64,000 nt of DNA from Anisus vortex. Its lineage: Eukaryota > Mollusca > Gastropoda > Planorbidae. Made by a program: the position numbers and the translations under genes. The stretch is from positions 33,175,299-33,239,298 of the forward strand of contig OX421498.1 of the NCBI GenBank assembly GCA_949126835.1. Reading direction: 5' to 3'. Shown in pieces: positions 9,701-20,064 of this stretch. Each line of letters opens with the position of its first letter. Position 1 is the first letter of the stretch. Under the pieces are notes generated by a model. That model was not told where the DNA came from, ran no database searches, and was given only the letters and a program-made list of their open reading frames with translations.

Positions 9701-11809
9701 ACTCACAAGTTGCAGAGTCTTCCAGGTCAAGATATATACTGACTCAAATGAACAATACTGGTTGGCAAGGCTTTAATTTTTTTAAGTTAATGCTGACATG
9801 GTGTTTAAACTTACTCAATAAAGCTTGATGTTTGATAGTCAAGTTAAAAAAGGTAGACACACCATAAACAATAGTGTAGGTGCAAAATGGCCCATGTATT
9901 AAATTGGCTTAAAATTGTACTGTTGGTTTTGTACACTTTCTATTGCAGTACAATGACAAGTGTGAGTGACAAGCAATAATGCAACTATCAACAATAGTGT
10001 CCCAATGGACCCACCCACCTGTTATAGGATAGGTGATGGTGATTGCAGTTCATGAAAACATTTTCACAGATGGCAAGCACAAAATCTAAAATACGTAATC
10101 AAATCTCAAGTCTCAATCCTGGTAACAGGCTAAATTTTACCCAGGTCTTATGATGGTCCTTGAGTCTACCCAGCTCTGATGGATACCTGACATTAGTTGG
10201 ATAAATTAAAGGAACTAATATATAGAGGCTTTGTGCTGGCTACACAATCACCTCATATCTCCAGGCCCCAGAAACTTGTGAACCCTGCTTCACTAGCCCT
10301 TTTGACCATCCTAATTTTAAAGGTCTACTTAACTCATTTACTTTTTTTTACCTTCAATAATTCAGTTACAACAGATGTTTGTCCATAAGTAGAAGCCAAG
10401 GACAGAGCACTTCGTCCCATTCCTTCACGTTCAGTAGCAAAATCAGGTGTAATATGAAGCTCATCAATCAACTTACTAACTGTTTCAGCATCTCCCTGCT
10501 CTGTTGCTGTTATAAATATTTCTTTGGCTGAAATATTTTAATATATTTTTATGCACAAAAACAAGCAATGCATATTTATAAAGTGGACATTTATTAATGT
10601 TTTATTTATTGAGCTTATTTAAATTTAGTTCAAATCCCGAGACTTCAGCAATTCTAGTTATACGATTAGTGTAGGCTGAGGCTATGTTATGCATTGAAGG
10701 ATCATATTATATTATACAAAGTTTATAGCATACTAATATATGTATCCATATAACTAAAAAGTTAAACCAGAAAAATAAATATATGACTAGGCTAAATGAA
10801 TCATGGATTCCTCTGATTTTAGAGTACATTGATTAAACACAGATAAGGGAACGACAATGTAAATGACATTGATATTATAATAAGATTGTATTTCAAAGAC
10901 TGCAAAATTTTAAAAGACTTATAAAACAAAATATATAGGATAGATATATCAAAAACCAAAGCACAAAAAAGCCCACTTAGCTGACAGGCTTATAGGCCAC
11001 ATATAGGCTATACCTGGTAGGCCTACCTTGAATTTTCTTAAGTTAAATGATTAAACAAATGTTTCTTTTAACCTATATTTTGTTAGAAATGAACTATTCT
11101 TATATGTTATAGACTATAGACACTCCTTTTAAAAGCTACAGAAGATTGCGGCAATGTGCTATTGCATCCCGAAATTATTTTATCTTATAATAACTTATAT
11201 ATTATATAGGCCTAGGCATAGGCCTATTCCTATTGCTTCCTATTCCTAGGTTTAGGCCCTACGGTCTGAGTGTAGTATAGTTATAGTTAGTTACAGTTAT
11301 GCTATAGATTATTGTATAAAACTATAAGTATAAACTATAAACAGTTAAAACTTAAAACAGTAGCCTATTCAGTAGGAGGTGAAGGTATAGGCAGTAGGAG
11401 GCTTTTATAGTCTATATAATATATATATATTATAATATTGCCTATACTATAATATATTACTACATATTATAATATATAGGCCTAGGCTATAATTGCTATA
11501 ACTATAAACTATAATTTTAATTTATAATAATAATAGGCTATACTTAGAATATAGACTAAACTAAAATACTATAACTTTATAACTATAATTATAATATAAT
11601 GTCTATAATAATAGTAATAGCATAGGCTAGTCTTTCATTTTGTTCAGTGATTTAAATAGTTTTGCCATTTGATTACTGAATTAATGTTTTTCTTTATATA
11701 TGTTATTTTGCATATTTATTTTATCACCACTGTTTTCTCTTTCTAATCTTTCCTTTTTTTTAAGTCTAGAGCTTGGGTTGCGCTTTTCTTGTTCATTTAG
11801 GGCTGCCAT
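701..11809 (-). CDS. Ankyrin-repeat protein gene, six exons, 3' part outside window
   Basis: Exons (minus order): 11809-11728, 10527-10352, 9446-9239, 2951-2787, 2077-1896, 773-701. Phases join without a stop, giving 295 codons to the last donor. The start ATG at 11809 (MAALNEQEKRNPSS...) is followed by a short Lys/Glu-rich charged stretch, then at least six ankyrin repeats, seen as GRIPLHDACINGHLECVQLL, GQTAAHLAAFNGETKILKTL, GRQPSHLAASRNQVSILQLL, GKTPLHYAAQFGGLQALKFL and THIASFHGAFNVLHWLLENN. Ankyrin repeats are protein-binding scaffolds, so no enzymatic role is implied. I do not recognise the specific family and the C-terminus is missing. Acceptors are AG. Donors are GT except after exon 5, where only a GC donor (GCAAGT, 1895-1890) keeps the repeat in frame. 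The fourth intron from the left edge, between 2951 and 9239, hosts the LTR retrotransposon in antisense. Exon 1 is the least certain exon. It was chosen because its ATG and its phase-1 donor fit exon 2. Confidence 0.8.
1375..1500 (-). repeat. SINE family II copy, degraded
   Basis: On the minus strand it carries the family II order: GGTTAGTATACTGGACAGTC (A-box side), GGGTTCTAACCCTG (B box), then a body with AAGTAATAATCTTCTA and TCTGTAATG. The same blocks recur at 28042-28195, 34965-35055 and 63440-63505. It lies in the last visible ankyrin-gene intron. Confidence 0.6.
2152..2360 (-). repeat. SINE family I copy
   Basis: Read on the minus strand it begins GAGGCACGGTGGCAAGGCG, the same head as the plus-strand copy at 40852. 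It then shows the family I body blocks GGGTACCTGACATTA, GCTGGCCACACAATCCCC and GGCCACAGAAACTAGTGAA. It is a tRNA-derived SINE in an ankyrin-gene intron. Confidence 0.75.
2979..3257 (+). repeat. 5' LTR
   Basis: A 279-bp terminal repeat, TG...CA, that looks identical base for base to 8526-8804. It contains an AATTAAAGAG block (possible poly(A) signal) about 90 bp before its end. Confidence 0.95.
3260..3273 (+). promoter_or_regulatory. Candidate tRNA primer-binding site
   Basis: TGGGATCTCGTCCG starts 2 bp after the 5' LTR, where a primer-binding site is expected. It resembles the complement of the tRNA-Pro 3' end (TGGGGGCTCGTCCG) with two differences. The primer assignment is an inference. Confidence 0.5.
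3331..6972 (+). CDS. Gag-protease-integrase-partial RT polyprotein of the LTR element
   Basis: A 1213-residue ORF. Residues 10-95 form a Glu/Lys/Leu-rich coiled coil with short internal repeats. A gag-like helical block follows at about 110-195. Three CX2CX4HX4C zinc knuckles start at C223, C266 and C310. A spacer at about 330-480 contains two near-repeats around the block PNTKVETCKVIQCADE. An aspartic protease is marked by D508-T-G. The integrase zinc domain has H742, H749, C779 and C782, and the integrase core carries D813, D872 and E908 with 35 residues between the last two. The chain then reads a reverse-transcriptase start (about 1140-1210, including YWSSPCLIVPKAD). It stops at 6972 because of a 1-nt shift near 6950, after which RT-typical residues are readable only in another frame and soon end. 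A few residues usually present after the integrase core (near 928) also look deleted. The start ATG is 73 bp past the LTR and is the first in frame. Confidence 0.9.
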   Translation: MESPITDFSISKESNIQLELAKIELAKFEMELASKERMEKEKLAMEKEKLATETAREKENLASKERLEKEKLAMEERLAKLAIEEEKMAQQIKQEAITKQTQINDLFRYIKYVPKFNENEPVDQYFDRFERVATDFPFPKEKWAVLVRQALTKVANGKAREVISLLKDEEFDDYQYIKEAIIRRYGSVPKSHREMFRKPTIENADDLITQQKKLTETSQQIVCQHCKKVGHARGDCWLTNKKGLKQPNKEIGASEISESITLQPACQNCNKIGHARKDCWFLKKKVSKHSEHKMGAYDMIEGQPKPKPVCKNCDKLGHTLEDCWFMEKRKDSQQIEHVMEAYYRQPNTKVETCKVIQCADEGKESKSESSPMKQLSPYITKGDIKDSQQTEHEMEAYCCQPNTKVETCKVIQCADEQKKNNSESSSMKEMSPFISKGCISISDNRESTTKVEHVNVNQCADKKIETSFDKKIETSFEKKIETSTLDEFSPFTSEDKTKLQKPVKILKDTGETMSLSLEGKLSLSEQTYTGQKALIKDTEMRHVEVPLQRIHLKSELISGPVIVGDKPTLPFDGISVIIGNDLAKGCVKPELIVTQNSEVNNTEVEDTELYPIYAITRGMNQQDNRDKTPGGPAKNDNTRSEIDLEATFFSRLVEPPVDSGGDMLSPRQQLIQEQQKDTELEKLRESVVAESDVRDGPVQYFVRGGMLMRSWRPRDAPEDNWRVVEQIVVPVRYREDIIEVAHDSPFSGHLGINKTYQHILTHFYWPGLKRDVTAYYKSCESCQLTGKPNRTIPVAPLQPIPAFGEPFSHIIIDCVGPLPKSKSGHKYLLTMMCTATRYPEAVPLRSINAEKIAEALTEFFTRYGLPKSVQTDQGTNFTSKLFQQVLDRLKIPHGMSTAYHPESQGALERFHQTLKTMLKTYCHDHQKDWDKGVPYVLFAAREAIQESLGPEHTVRGPLKLLKEAWTDEQTEKRGLIDCVDKSKNRLFNSFVCARDNVKQAQRKMKTVFDQKSRVRTFAPGEKVLLFLPTNTHPLSAKYFGPYEVDSKVSEVNYMIKPYEGREMVEGNYSPPTHPMSPIVVEPDEQHCETDHKLSGCKLNNSTVFDNIDEKPKHLKMSESNVIKSIILEYPMLFNDVPTRTHLIEHDVILNENVSPIKQLLYRVNPNQLAIIQKKIQYMLDNDIVTQSCSYWSSPCLIVPKADKSARFVLITAN
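7845..7908 (+). repeat. 16-bp unit repeated four times inside the LTR element
   Basis: The unit GGTTGAGTTGATTGTC occurs four times head to tail without change. It lies in the noncoding stretch between the broken pol gene and the 3' LTR. Confidence 0.95.
8526..8804 (+). repeat. 3' LTR
   Basis: Direct copy of 2979-3257, with no difference seen. It is preceded by CGGATAATAGGG, a weak substitute for a polypurine tract. Confidence 0.95.
10125..10310 (+). repeat. SINE family I copy, 5' truncated
   Basis: Carries the body blocks CCTTGAGTCTACCCAGCTC, GATACCTGACATTAGTTGG, GTGCTGGCTACACAATCACC and GAACCCTGCTTCACTAGCCC, in the same order as the copies at 39424 and 40852. The tRNA-like head is missing. 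It lies between ankyrin exons 2 and 3. Confidence 0.75.
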
Positions 11810-12129
11810 ATTGTTTACATGAGTAACCAAGATTTTAAAAAAATGGGATATACGAAACGAAATAGGCCTATATACGAAACGGGTATAACCACTGTTTTCT
11901 TAGAATTAGAATAGTTTGGGATGGTGGGGCATGCGGCCCGCGCTCGCCATTTTGTCAGTTATCCAGCCCCCTGTGAAAAAAAAAAACGGTGGCTCCCGAC
12001 CTATTGTAGGCCCCTATCACTTGAGCAATGGACTATAGTAAATTCATTATTTGTAAAAAAAATATTAATGTTTTCTCCCTTTCTTTATTTTGCCTTCATG
12101 GTCGATCCAGTCATGGTTGCGTACTGTTA

Positions 12130-12720
12130 TACATTGATTGTGCCCCCATGTGGGTATCGTAAATGACCAGGTAAAAGGATAACCCCATTGCTAAGTCCCA
12201 CTTGCATGTCGTAAAAGGCGACTGCTAATAGTGAGTTGTGCATTGGGTATAATTCGGGCACGTAAAACTTGTACCCCCCCCCCCCCCCCCCCCACTTTGT
12301 AGTGCTGTTCGACAGAGGTCCATGAGATTGCACTGCCCTGGATAGAGGTTTTGCGCGGTTCCTACTGGGGGGGGGGGGGGCTCTGGTGTTGGTAGCATGG
12401 ATAGATGGGTAGGTTATATTCGTGAAAGGCCTGGATCCAGGATGTGACAATTCTACAGAGTATTCCCAGAATCTAGAAAACTAAATGGCACAACTGAGTG
12501 TCATAACCATTTGGAGATCTCTGTGGGTGGCGGAGATTGGACCATAGACCAGCCCCACCTCAGCACAACTCAGCCCTGACTCCTATAAAGCCACAAAGTA
12601 AAACCCAGAATAACAATGCCAGTGTATCTGACATTAACTGCAAGAGAGCAAACTGCTCTGCAGACTGGTTAATAGAAGAAGAAGAATACATTGATTTGAA
12701 TAACGGATGCGTCCTGTAAA
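12130..12720. repeat. Unclassified GC-richer repeat-like block with poly-C and poly-G runs
   Basis: This block between the divergent ankyrin gene and PXMP4 is clearly richer in G and C than its surroundings. It includes a poly-C run at about 12273-12293 and a poly-G run at about 12367-12380. The style (GACCAGGTAAAAGGATAACC, GTCGTAAAAGGCGACTGC) is that of a dispersed repeat or a LINE 5' region, but no protein domain can be read. The rest of 11810-14520 holds the hAT-like element at 13505 and AT-rich TAGGCCTA-rich sequence with no gene visible. Confidence 0.35.
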
Positions 12721-13504
12721 ATTATTCAAGCCTGACAGACGCGCGTTTGGGACACTGGTAAATTAAAATGAGTTAAATATTTGACCCAGAGCCACACTTA
12801 TAAAGGCCTATAGGCACATACAAAATTGGAAGTAAAAATTTAAGAAATATATAGGCCTATGCTTACTAAAACAAAACATGACAGAATTGATCGACCTACG
12901 ACCTTCATAGACTAAAAGAGCGAACTATATAAATTCTTGGATTTGAATAGAAATCTTAAAATGTATTCAATTCTGAAAATCCCCCCCCCCCCCTCGCCTT
13001 TCACAGGTGGGTCCCATGTACAGGCCTATATTAAATGAGTCTATAATATATATAGGCCTATAAACGACAGCCTAGTAGATATCTACGAGCAAGTTGGAAC
13101 TAGTGCCGCCAGTTTATGACGGGTCACGTAATTAAAGCGGCTTGCATGCTGTAGGCCTACAACGTACGTTAACAAAAAGAAAATGCCAATCAATATAGGC
13201 CCTACACATTTTTACTATAATAGAGTCTAGATCTTTCATGTCCAATTCACTTGAAAGATTTCTGCCCATATGTTATTTGATAATTTTATTGTAGCCTACC
13301 AAATTGACTAAATAAAAAAAGGTAGGCCTAGGCCTATTAATCTATATTAGATTAGTAGGTTATTCTATTATTACTACTATTACAACGGTCCCCCAATGAC
13401 TAAGAAGACCAAATCAAACCGTAATTATAGCCTACACATTAAATATTAAGCCTATATAGTGTTTATTGTATCAAGTAAAAGCGTTATATTTATAAGGCCT
13501 AGAC

Positions 13505-14059
13505 TAGGGCTAATCATCCATATAGGCGAACTAGGCGGCCGCCTAGGGCGCAAAATTTTGGAGGGCGTAAAATTGAGGATTTTTTTTAATTTGGGGATTT
13601 AAAAATATAAACTATATTAAAGTTTAGTGCTTCTGCGCGCTACTAGCTTAGGCAGATGATGTAATCTAACTGTGAGTTTCTGTTTGTTATTAAGAAAACT
13701 GTACATAATGCAATTATAAAACCTATAAACTCATATACCTTATGTAAAACTGTGTGTTTTGTAACTTTTCTAATAATAGGCCTAATTCAGATTTCTAATC
13801 GTCAAAATAAAAGACTAGGCTATAAATGCAAGCCTTTGTTACTTTTCATTCAACTGTTTTATTTAGGCTACATATCCCAGTCATTAATCAAAGGTTATAA
13901 AGTAAAATTCTTTGTTATAGTTATACCGTAACAATTATGAACAAAAACACATTTCCGAAGTTTCATACCCGGCAGATCCTACCGAATGCACTTAAATTAT
14001 TAATGAGGGCGCATAATTTGTTTTCGCCTAGGGCGTCAAAAACCATAGAGCCGGCCCTG
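13505..14059. mobile_element. Non-autonomous hAT-like element
   Basis: The right end, read inward, is CAGGGCCGGCTCTATGG and then CGCCCTAGGCGAAA. The left end is TAGGGCTAATC and then GGCGGCCGCCTAGGGCG. The ends are flanked by 8-bp near-duplications GCCTAGAC (13497-13504) and GCCTAGAT (14060-14067). An 8-bp duplication and a CAGGG-type end are hAT features. No transposase is readable. It sits 461 bp upstream of the PXMP4 start codon. Confidence 0.65.
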
Positions 14060-14520
14060 GCCTAGATATTATGTTATGTGCCTAAATATTATTTTCATTA
14101 TTAGATCTAATATTTTCTTGCCAATGGTCTGTTGGTTGGTTGTAATATTCACGCCCTCGTAAAACAACATGCCGAAAAAAAAATGTGTGTCATGCAGTCA
14201 TGTTGCATGATTTAACTAGGGTCATAGAGTCATAAGTCATAAGGTCTTGTCGAATTTAGCATAACCTTGACCCCATACTACCATGCGTTGACAGTATGAA
14301 CTCTGCATTACATTTGATGGATTACTATGAGCATTGTGGCAATATGCTAAAAGCGATCATGCTAAATTTATTTGTGTGTTAAAATTATAGTCTATAATAA
14401 TTATTTAATCTATCATGAGAGACCACAGAAATATTGCCTACTAAAAATTTTAGTAAAATAATTCGATCTCGAGCTAGGGAGTTTAACAAAAGCTCGACAT
14501 CACCTGATATCAACAATACC

Positions 14521-17500
14521 ATGGCGGCCCTCATAGACGCCGTCAATCGATTGTTAGCATCTGGGGAACATAGGCATATTCTGTCTGTACTTAAGGGCTT
14601 TCGAAATGGTGCTGTGTAAGTAAAAATTACTATTTTGCATATATATATATATATATAATTTAGTTTTATATAGTTAGTTTTATAAGCCATTTCATTTAAA
14701 TGTTAAAGTTACCGGCTTAGGTCTGGCCTCAATAAATCACTCAGGCGCAGACCGAGTCTTCGACTCCGTTAACTCAGTAGGCCTAAAAATCAGTAATCTC
14801 AGCGAGTACTCAAAAGGCTCAGGTATTTTTTTGTATCTAGGCATTTCTTAGAAATGATTTCTAGGCCTTTAAAATACCTCCCTTTTATTTAAAACCCATA
14901 TCTTTATTTCATTTAGCCTAGCCTAACAATACTAACATGTAGTATTCTAGATATTCTAGACTCTAGACTCTAGACTCTAGACCATGACCATAGGTTCTCA
15001 ACCTTTTTTGGCTCACCGCCCCCTTTTACATTTTTTTTCCGCTCACCGCCCCCCAACTTAATTTTAGCGGAAACATTTGTTAATTAAAGGGAGATAATTA
15101 ACCCTTTTCATTTGAGTTAATATTTCAATTTGTTTTTCTTTTATAAAAAATTAAATGGCTTGCATTTATAACTTTGAAATGATATGATAGAACTGTAAAA
15201 ATTATTTGAAAATTGTATAAATATTATATGACTAAAGAATTTATATGAATATTTTCAAGCATTTCAATTACTACCCAGTTTGTATAATTACTACGTAATC
15301 AGCTATTGTGGTTACCTCTTTACGAAAAATTCAAACGCATCAAAGGACATGTCGGTAAAACATCAAAAGAGTAATATAAGAGTAATAATTAGCAGATGTT
15401 AAGGCGACAGTCGGGTGAACCAACCATAAGACGAGACGGCCTCATACCATATTTGCCAAATACTGACCCCCCTACTTCATCGAAAAGTCATTGCGATTCT
15501 TATTTATTGTTCAATAATATGTATGCCTACTGTTGGGAGATATCAGATATTTAGTAGGACTTGCGTTTACATCATATTTCATCCAAAAACTAATCGATTC
15601 AAATAGCTGAGTTGGTGAAATTATAGCAGGTACGTATGTACCGCCCACTTGCCCTTCATCGCCCCCCAATCGCCTCCAGCAATGTTATCGCCCCCCCCTA
15701 AAGCTTCTAATCGCCCCCGTTGAGAACCTATGCTCTAGACCATCGTCACCATGTAATACTATTTATTACTTTGTGTATGTCTGAGTATGTAGGCCTATCA
15801 CAGGTAAATATACCTAGACCTAGCCGTTGCCGACGTAGCTTAGGCTACTTGACATTTACTTGACTTAAAAATACATTTATAAATCATTTAAATTTAAAAC
15901 TTATCTTTAAAAAAAAAATAATTAAACATGACCGAAGGCTATTATATGATATCATCATCGTATATATAGGCCTAATAATGATATGAAAAAAAAGTTTAAA
16001 AGCTTGCTGAACTTAATTTAAAATGGAAAACTAATTACAAGTATATCTACGTAGGCCTACAAATTAACAAATTTATTATTAGTATGTTGGCATACTCAGT
16101 ACTCAGGCCTACTGGTATGTATTACTTTAAAAAAAAACACAAAATATAAAGCCTGATTTTTTACTCTCGCACACACACACAAAATCAAGACAATAGTCAA
16201 TAGCTTCTGATGCTTTTTTCTCTATGAAAACACGTTGACAACAGAAACATCTGGATATTATTCAAGATTTGATTAAAAGTAATATAAAAAGAATAGCAGC
16301 AAAAGTTAACAAAATAAACTTAATGAATAAATGGGAAATTAGAGTGTTGATTTGGAAAAAAAGTTTATAACTCATAGCTTTTGTTATATTTGTAAAAAAA
16401 ATTCTGCATAATACTAAACCATTTGTTTATATATTTCTTGTGGTAGTTTTTTGGGAGAATTTACAAAATTTAATATTTTTAATCAAGACATGTGGTAAAT
16501 TAAGTAAAACAATCTAAACAGTTGAAACTTTTTTCAAATCAAGTAAGAAAATAAATGTAAAACATAATTTGAAAAGCTGTTTTTTTTTACTTGGCTGGTC
16601 TCTTTGCTTTTTGGAGGTTACACTTAAATGCCAGCCTAATGGCATTGGATGGTGGTTTACATCAAACACATTTATTATTTGTGTTTAAATACTTATCTGG
16701 ATTTGGTAATCAATTTTTAAAATTAAACTGGAAAGTTGTGTACAATGAACTACATTTTTGTTACTTTTATTCTCATTAGATATGGTGCAAAGATTCGCTT
16801 TCCCCATGCACTTGTGATGACTTTTCTCTTCAGAAATGGCAGGTATGAAATAAATTAGGTCAAATAAAAACAAATTAATTTAGTATTTACATATTTTATT
16901 ATTTTGGCATAAGTCAGTGTATTCACACTTCAACACCTATGTATTCCACAGGCTTTTTTTTTTTAAGCGATTGGTATTCCTACTAATGCCCTCTTCCTAG
17001 TTTTAAGTTTAAGAGATATTTGAGCCACAGTCAGCTGCTGAGGGTAGAACTATCCAACACAGAGCCCTGGCATGCCCTTGTTATTTAGGATTACATCACT
17101 TTTATCAAGTGTGACTTGATTGTTAAATTAAGTCCCGGTTGGACAATTAATAGATTTTTCTGTCATTGTCTAGTAGAAATGCCATCTTCCAGTTGTTGAA
17201 GTTTTAACCAAGGCTGTGGAGTCAGTAAATAAATGTTCCGACTCCTCAGTTTTTTGTAGTTCCGACGCCGACCTCTCTGTATTAATATGTGAATGTATTT
17301 TGTACATTCCTTGAAGGAAAGAAAGACAACATACATGTCATCAGCCCACCCCCCGCTGTTTCTTATAATAACAATGAGCCTTGTTTAATCAAATTTTGTT
17401 TTTGTAATGGCGATTTTTTTATTTGCATCACCAATGTTTAGTTCTCCTTAACACTTTCTGCTTGGCTTTCAGAGGTTACAACTCTTTTTATTAATTAGTT

Positions 17501-19948
17501 TAGGTTTCTCTCCTCTAATTTTATAGCTATTAGAGTTTATGTTATCTTATGTTCAGTAATTACTATTGTCCTTTCTGATGTGGGTGATTCTGCCAGAGTA
17601 TTTTCAGTTTATAAGCTCAACTCATAACAAGCTTTCATCTCTAAAGCGATCACCACTAGAGGCTTAGATTTGTTACTGGATCTGAAGGGTGTCCCAGAGT
17701 CATTCTAGCCCTGATGGGTACCTGACACTAGTGGGAATAAATAAGGTGGCAGTGCATTGTGCTGACCACATATTCCCTTGTATGCCTTAGCCACAGAAAC
17801 TTGTGAACGCTGCTTCACTTGCCCTGTGGGCAAATTGTTTTAAAAGGGTTACTTATTGGCTACTCACCTCCAAAGAAGATTTCTCTACAATACATTTATT
17901 AACTTTAAAAAATTTTTTTTTTTTTAAAAATTGGTTACTTATATAGCGCTTCTATCCATGCTATTTTAGCATGCTCAGTGCGCTCTGTAAACACAATGCT
18001 GCCTGCGGGCGCAAATATGTTTACAGGCCCAAAACTCCTGCAGGGCGACAGGGATCCGCCGGTGGACGGGCTAGAACCCGCGACGTGTCAGTTGGTTTTT
18101 GGTTGACAGTCCGGTGAACTAACCGCTGGACCAGCCGGCTTCACAAAAAACTTAAAAGCAGATATATCACAGTAAATGTGATGTGCAGCAGGGTAACTAA
18201 ACTGAGATTGCATGATGGGCAATGGTTCTTTTCCCATATTCTAGAAAAACAACAACTAAGAATACTACTACTACTGGGCAGCAGTTTGATGCAATGCAGT
18301 TCAAGGACAGGTGCAATAGAGTTTGCAGGTTGTCTTATGTCTTGGCTTAAGGACCAATGTGCTGCCAGCAGTTTGCAGAGCCAACCATTTGCTTACAGTG
18401 CTTAGTTTAGCCAATGGCGGGTGCTTGCAAAATGCAGAGGAACAAGGGACATAAATGAGACAACATAAATGTGTAGCAGTCCATATTCTCTGTTACTGTT
18501 ACATGGTGTACACTATGAACATGATACTATCATTTAATGCTTGGTTTGTGGCATTGTCATCCCCAAAAATTCGCTAAGGTTTAATTGCATAATTAATATG
18601 TATTATAAGGAAATACATCATAAAAATATTACCAATGAACAAAGAATCCTACATTTAATACCGGTATTCTTTTCTTTCTGCTAGCCTCAAAGACAAAATC
18701 AAGGCAATCATTGAAGCAACATACACACACTCGAGAAATCTGGCATTATTTGTTTTTGCCTTTAAGGGCTTAACATCCACACTTTCTTGGGGTGAATCCA
18801 AGTCCCATCAGCTCCATGCTTTTCTCTCAGCCTTCTGTGCTGGCTTTGTTATATTTGGGAAATACAACAAAGTCAATGAACAGGTATGTTTATTTATTAC
18901 ACAAGTAAAACATTTTAAAAACATAACTCTTAAAAAGCCTTGACAGTTTGTGTTTCTTAATTTTGATGCTACTCTAGCCATTTTATTCCTAATGTTATTG
19001 TAGCCATTTTATTGTTTTTTATTGTAGCCAACTCATTACTTGTGTTATTGAAGTTATAGTAGCCATTTTATTACTTTTGTTATTGTAGACATTTTAATAG
19101 TTATTTATATTCTAATTATTAAACAAACTATTATTCTAAAAAATGTATTCCTTCTAATGTATCTGTGCCATCAAACCGCCATGTAATGGACAAGTTAGTG
19201 CCTTTTAAAAAGTATACGCGGAATAAATTACTTTTCACTTATTAATTATTAACTTGCATGAAAAGATGTACAACAATGGTCCAGACTTGTGAAAACTAGT
19301 TGTGCATAGTATTACACAGAAAACTCCATGTCATTAGAGGCACTTGCTCATCTAGGAGCCCCAGCTATATAAGCAGGTTCTAATGTTACAAAATTCATTT
19401 TCAGACATCATGTCAAACTGTATAAGACATCAATATTTCTTGGATTTAGTTAAAAATCACATTTCTTTTGCTTTACTTCTTTGCTCTAAGATTTAAACAT
19501 TATAAAAAAAGGGTGATGAGGGGCGTACAATTTGGAAAGTGTTGTTTTTTTTGCTAAATATGAATTTAGATTTTACTTTATTGGCTAATGTTTTAAAATA
19601 ATAATATTTTTATGTTGTATTATAACTTGTACACTGTAGCATTTGTGTTATAATTATAGAGGGCCTATAATGTAATTTGTTTATTGTTTTCCCTGACAGA
19701 TCAACTTGTATCTAATGTCAAGAGTCATCTATGGTGTGGCCAAACTTGTTGTACAGAAGAAAATTATTCCTGAGCCCAAAACGAACATTTTCCCTTGGTT
19801 TGCTGCCATTATGTGGGGCATGACGCTGTGGCTATTTGAGTACCAGCAGGCCTGTCTGCAGCCTTCCTTGGTGGCATCCATGACCTATATATATAAGGAC
19901 AGTGAGAAATGGACAAGTCTTAGAGATTTCTTGATTTACAATGATTAA
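14521..19948 (+). CDS. PXMP4: Peroxisomal membrane protein 4 (PMP24)
   Basis: Four exons: 14521-14615, 16780-16842, 18685-18883 and 19700-19948. All introns are GT-AG, and the chain is 201 residues (human about 212). The product aligns with PXMP4 throughout: SVLKGFRNGAV, then YGAKIRFPHALVMTFLFRNG, LKDKIKAIIEATYTHSRNLA, YLMSRVIYGVAKLVVQKKII and WGMTLWLFEYQQACLQPSL, ending FLIYND. PXMP4 is a multi-pass peroxisomal membrane protein of the Tim17/PMP24 group, with no established enzymatic reaction. The start at 14521 (MAALIDAV) matches the family start. An in-frame upstream ATG at 14434 would add 29 residues with no family match and is more likely 5' UTR. Intron 1 contains a hAT-like element and intron 2 contains two SINEs. 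The ankyrin gene starts 2.7 kb away on the other strand. Confidence 0.96.
14989..15732. mobile_element. hAT-like non-autonomous element
   Basis: The left end CATAGGTTCTCAACC and the right end (inward CATAGGTTCTCAACGGGGG) form inverted repeats like the hAT consensus CAGTGGTTCTCAACC. Both ends carry C-rich blocks (CACCGCCCCC at left, ATCGCCCCC at right). CTCTAGAC occurs just outside the right end (15733-15740) and 6 bp before the left end (14975-14982), so the target duplication is likely but imperfectly placed. The interior is AT-rich with no reading frame. It lies in PXMP4 intron 1. Confidence 0.65.
17665..17840 (+). repeat. SINE family I copy, 5' truncated
   Basis: Shows GGTGTCCCAGAGTC, GATGGGTACCTGACACTAGT, ATTGTGCTGACCACA, TAGCCACAGAAACTTGTGAA and GCTGCTTCACTTGCCC, the body of family I. 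It lies in PXMP4 intron 2. Confidence 0.75.
17932..18142 (-). repeat. SINE family II copy with LINE-type tail B
   Basis: On the minus strand it reads GCCGGCTGGTCCAGCGGTTA (A box), GTTCACCGGACTGTCAACC, CGCGGGTTCTAGCCCG (B box) and CCTGCAGGAGTTTTGGGCC. It then has an inserted segment and the tail CACTGAGCATGCTAAAATAG followed by AGAAGCGCTATATAA. It is the most complete family II head in the window. Confidence 0.85.
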
Positions 19949-20058
19949 ATATTTTGTGATATATAGATAATATATATAGTCAGTGAGCGCTGTTTTGCTT
20001 TATTATTCGTCCACTTAAAATGTACATCTTTTTCATGTAATTTGAATATGTTCTGGAG

Positions 20059-20064
20059 AATAAA
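20059..20064 (+). terminator. Likely PXMP4 poly(A) signal
   Basis: AATAAA, 111 bp after the PXMP4 stop codon, is the first canonical hexamer downstream. A T-rich stretch follows. Confidence 0.6.

Noticed and set aside
14434..14520. Upstream in-frame PXMP4 start adding 29 residues
   Set aside because: The added residues have no counterpart in the family, while MAALIDAV at 14521 matches the known N-terminus.
17205..17290. Fragment GGCTGTGGAGTC...TTCCGACTCCTCAG resembling a hAT subterminal region
   Set aside because: Too short and without a second end.
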